64,000 nucleotides of DNA from Mucilaginibacter sp. SMC90 (lineage in GTDB: Bacteria > Bacteroidota > Bacteroidia > Sphingobacteriales > Sphingobacteriaceae): NCBI RefSeq assembly GCF_022811725.1, contig NZ_CP094527.1, positions 3,596,001-3,660,000 on the forward strand, in the 5' to 3' direction. A model generated the notes under the pieces. That model was not told the DNA's origin and made no database searches. It was given only the letters and a program-made list of their open reading frames with translations. Both the position numbers and the translations under genes were made by a program. Shown in pieces: positions 62,344 to 64,000 of this stretch. Within the stretch, counting starts at the first letter, position 1, and the number at the start of each line of letters is the position of its first letter.

Positions 62344-63506
62344 TGAAAGTCAATAAAGTATTATGGGTACTGCTTTTTATCGCGGTCATCAATTCCATGG
62401 GCTTCGGTATCATCATTCCGCTGATCCTTTCTTATGGCAAGAAGTTCGGAGTCAATAAGGAAACGATAGGCCTGCTGACGGCCTCTTTTTCCATCGCCCA
62501 GTTTTTCGCTACCCCGGTGCTGGGTTCCTGGTCGGACCGGATCGGCCGGAAGTGGATATTGGCGTTCAGCCTGCTGGGCAGCTGCCTTTCCTTCATTTTA
62601 TTCGGGCTGGCTAACAGTCTCCTGCTTTTATTCGCCGCGCGTATCCTGGATGGGATCACGGGTGGCAATATCTCCGTGGCGCAGGCCATGGTGTCGGATA
62701 TGTCATCGGCTAAAGACCGCGCCAGGAATTTCGGTTTATTGGGTTCGGCCTTCGGGTTTGGCTACGTGATCGGCCCGGCCATCGGCGGATTGCTTAGCAA
62801 AATGGGCGACCGGGTGCCTTTCTTTTTTGCAGCCGCAATGGCTTTGGTGGGCATGGTGCTAGCCCTGGTCTTTTTAAAGGAAACCAGTTCGGACAAAACC
62901 CGAAAGGAGAATCAGCAAAATAAACTGTTTGATTTCGGCGCGTTGATCAGTGTATTGAACAAACCGGCGATCGGCGCCTCTGTATTTATGGGCTTCCTGC
63001 TAACTACCGCGCAATTTGCCATGCTGATCGGCTTTCAGACCGTTTGCGCAGAACAATTAAAACTATCACCTGTACAAACAGGTTTGTTTTATGCGGGGTT
63101 CGGCGTTAGTGGGATATTGATGCAACTATTGGTTCCCTGGATCAGAAAACTGGTGCCGGCCAAGGCCTGGGTATTATTGGTCAGCACATTGATTTGTGCG
63201 GCGGCGATGGTTTGGTGCGGACTGGTGTCCGGCCTTTTTGGCTTCGCGCTGGGCATTGGTATTTATGGCTTATTCAACGGGCTGCGAAACCCCATGTTAA
63301 ATGCGGTGATCGCCGACCGGATGGATGAAAAGGAGCGCGGGCAGATCATGGGTATCAATCAATCTTACGCGGCTATCGGGCAAACCATAGGCCCTTTGCT
63401 GGCCAGTGCGGCCGCATTGCTGGCTTTACCGTTTATCTTTTTTGTCGCCGCGGCGCTCATTATTTGGGCGCTATATTATGGCTGGCGGTTAAAGGCAAGT
63501 ACATAG
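62343..63506 (+). CDS. MFS transporter (TetA-like drug/H+ antiporter family)
   Basis: The 387-residue protein has 12 predicted membrane helices, starting VLWVLLFIAVINSMGFGIIIPL. The loop 2-3 motif GSWSDRIGRKW and motif C-like GFGYVIGPAIGG are those of drug/H+ antiporters. The second half has GQIMGINQSYAAIGQTIGP, also typical. Substrate unknown. It is coupled to the upstream membrane protein by TAATG. Confidence 0.92.
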   Translation: MKVNKVLWVLLFIAVINSMGFGIIIPLILSYGKKFGVNKETIGLLTASFSIAQFFATPVLGSWSDRIGRKWILAFSLLGSCLSFILFGLANSLLLLFAARILDGITGGNISVAQAMVSDMSSAKDRARNFGLLGSAFGFGYVIGPAIGGLLSKMGDRVPFFFAAAMALVGMVLALVFLKETSSDKTRKENQQNKLFDFGALISVLNKPAIGASVFMGFLLTTAQFAMLIGFQTVCAEQLKLSPVQTGLFYAGFGVSGILMQLLVPWIRKLVPAKAWVLLVSTLICAAAMVWCGLVSGLFGFALGIGIYGLFNGLRNPMLNAVIADRMDEKERGQIMGINQSYAAIGQTIGPLLASAAALLALPFIFFVAAALIIWALYYGWRLKAST

Positions 63507-63516
63507 GAAGCTCGGG

Positions 63517-63921
63517 CTAAGCCGATGCGGATTTTTTGACCACATCGGTGATCACTTCTTTAGCGATTTGCTTGGGAATATATTTCCGCAAGGTCAGGTA
63601 CAGGTGTTCGAGGTCAAAGGGCTTGGAAATATAATCATCGAAGCCATGAACGCTGTATTCGTCATTGATGTTGTGGTTACAGCTCATGGCGATCACCGGC
63701 AGGTGCGGGTATTTGGCTTTGATGGTTTCCAAAATCTCCAGGCAGATCTTGCCGTCCAGGCGGAAGTCCAGCATGACCACGTGCGGCCGGTGATCTTCGA
63801 TCAGCGCAATAAAATCTGCTGTACTATCCATTAACGCATAAACCTGGTAGCCTTCTGCTTCCAGCGCGTACTTTAAAATTTCTAAAATATCCTGGTCGGT
63901 TTCCTGTAGAATTATTTCCAT
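63517..63921 (-). CDS. Single-domain response regulator (CheY-like)
   Basis: The 134 residues form one receiver domain: an acidic pocket in ILQETDQDILEILKYAL (DQD in place of the usual DD), phospho-acceptor Asp in VVMLDFRLDGKICLE, Ser in VIAMSCN and Lys in DDYISKPF. There is no output domain. It is convergent with the MFS gene (10-base gap), and its promoter lies at the window edge. Confidence 0.88.
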   Translation of the reverse strand: MEIILQETDQDILEILKYALEAEGYQVYALMDSTADFIALIEDHRPHVVMLDFRLDGKICLEILETIKAKYPHLPVIAMSCNHNINDEYSVHGFDDYISKPFDLEHLYLTLRKYIPKQIAKEVITDVVKKSASA

Positions 63922-64000
63922 CTCTTTTTTGTCAAGCCAAAAAAAGAAAGAAACTGTGCTAAGAGCTGGGTGCTGTCTTTGGATTGGTAAAGGTACGCAA

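Noticed and set aside
1..64000. rRNA genes and insertion sequences
   Set aside because: No rRNA-like stretch and no transposase were recognised; the only recombinase is the tyrosine integrase at 33.3-34.5 kb.

Overview
The window looks like a chromosomal segment of a Sphingobacteriaceae-type member of the Bacteroidetes (Mucilaginibacter/Pedobacter-like). This rests on the protein families present (DUF892, DUF4142, CheB-CheR-PAS fusion, glf, Bacteroidetes-style MobC/MobB mobilization genes), intermediate GC content and the near absence of Shine-Dalgarno sequences outside the mobile region. The genus is an inference; no rRNA or tRNA gene is present to fix it.

Layout. 1-7.7 kb: cell-surface glycan genes (family 4, 9, 9 and 2 glycosyltransferases, a GmhB-like heptose-bisphosphate phosphatase, a NodU-type carbamoyltransferase) and a fatty-acid desaturase. 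7.8-16.3 kb: a stress/signalling block (DUF892 ferritin-like protein, SSB, a region-2-only sigma protein, CheB, a CheB-CheR-PAS fusion, a two-PAS histidine kinase, a NarL-type regulator, a receiver-only regulator). 16.3-27 kb: a second desaturase, small membrane proteins, an outer-membrane protein, a glycosyltransferase plus UDP-galactopyranose mutase, a SET-domain protein, a DUF4142 lipoprotein, a GH-A glycosidase, manganese catalase and transaldolase. 27.1-44 kb: a composite mobile island with a mobilization module (two helix-turn-helix proteins, a MobC-like protein, a relaxase, an oriT-like nest of inverted repeats), a zeta-type kinase with partner, a tyrosine integrase, and two cargo modules. 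The cargo is a three-gene operon around a long Argonaute-family protein with no PIWI catalytic residues, then a Ser/Thr kinase plus GIY-YIG nuclease and a zinc-ribbon protein. Four degenerate copies of one ~90-bp element (34.7, 34.9, 38.8 and 43.9 kb) sit at the junctions of these modules. 44-64 kb: a core/stress region with lipocalin, DksA-like protein, Ku, two zinc-less Fpg/Nei glycosylases flanking a HAD phosphatase and a class-II UvrA, a PRISE-like reductase, acetate kinase plus phosphoketolase, exonuclease III, a zinc alcohol dehydrogenase, small stress-type proteins, an MFS exporter and single-domain response regulators.

How the genes fit together. Much of the non-mobile DNA reads as general stress protection: DNA repair (Ku, Fpg, UvrA2, ExoIII, SSB), oxidative defence (Mn catalase, DUF892), carbon rerouting to acetyl phosphate (phosphoketolase, acetate kinase, transaldolase) and membrane or envelope remodelling. 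Two distant loci (17.1 kb and 61.8 kb) share a 61-bp upstream element (53/61 identical) and a paralogous 50-residue protein, which suggests one regulon. The most interesting system is the Argonaute-like protein / two-helix membrane protein / small beta-repeat protein operon at 35.1-38.6 kb. It has the shape of a guide-directed sensor coupled to a membrane effector, inside an island that appears to have grown by repeated insertion at one attachment-like sequence.

Caution: three genes between 45.6 and 47.9 kb (DUF3253, a PAS/DHp protein and a conserved hypothetical) are each broken by what looks like a one-base deletion in a short homopolymer, so local sequence error should be excluded before calling them pseudogenes.
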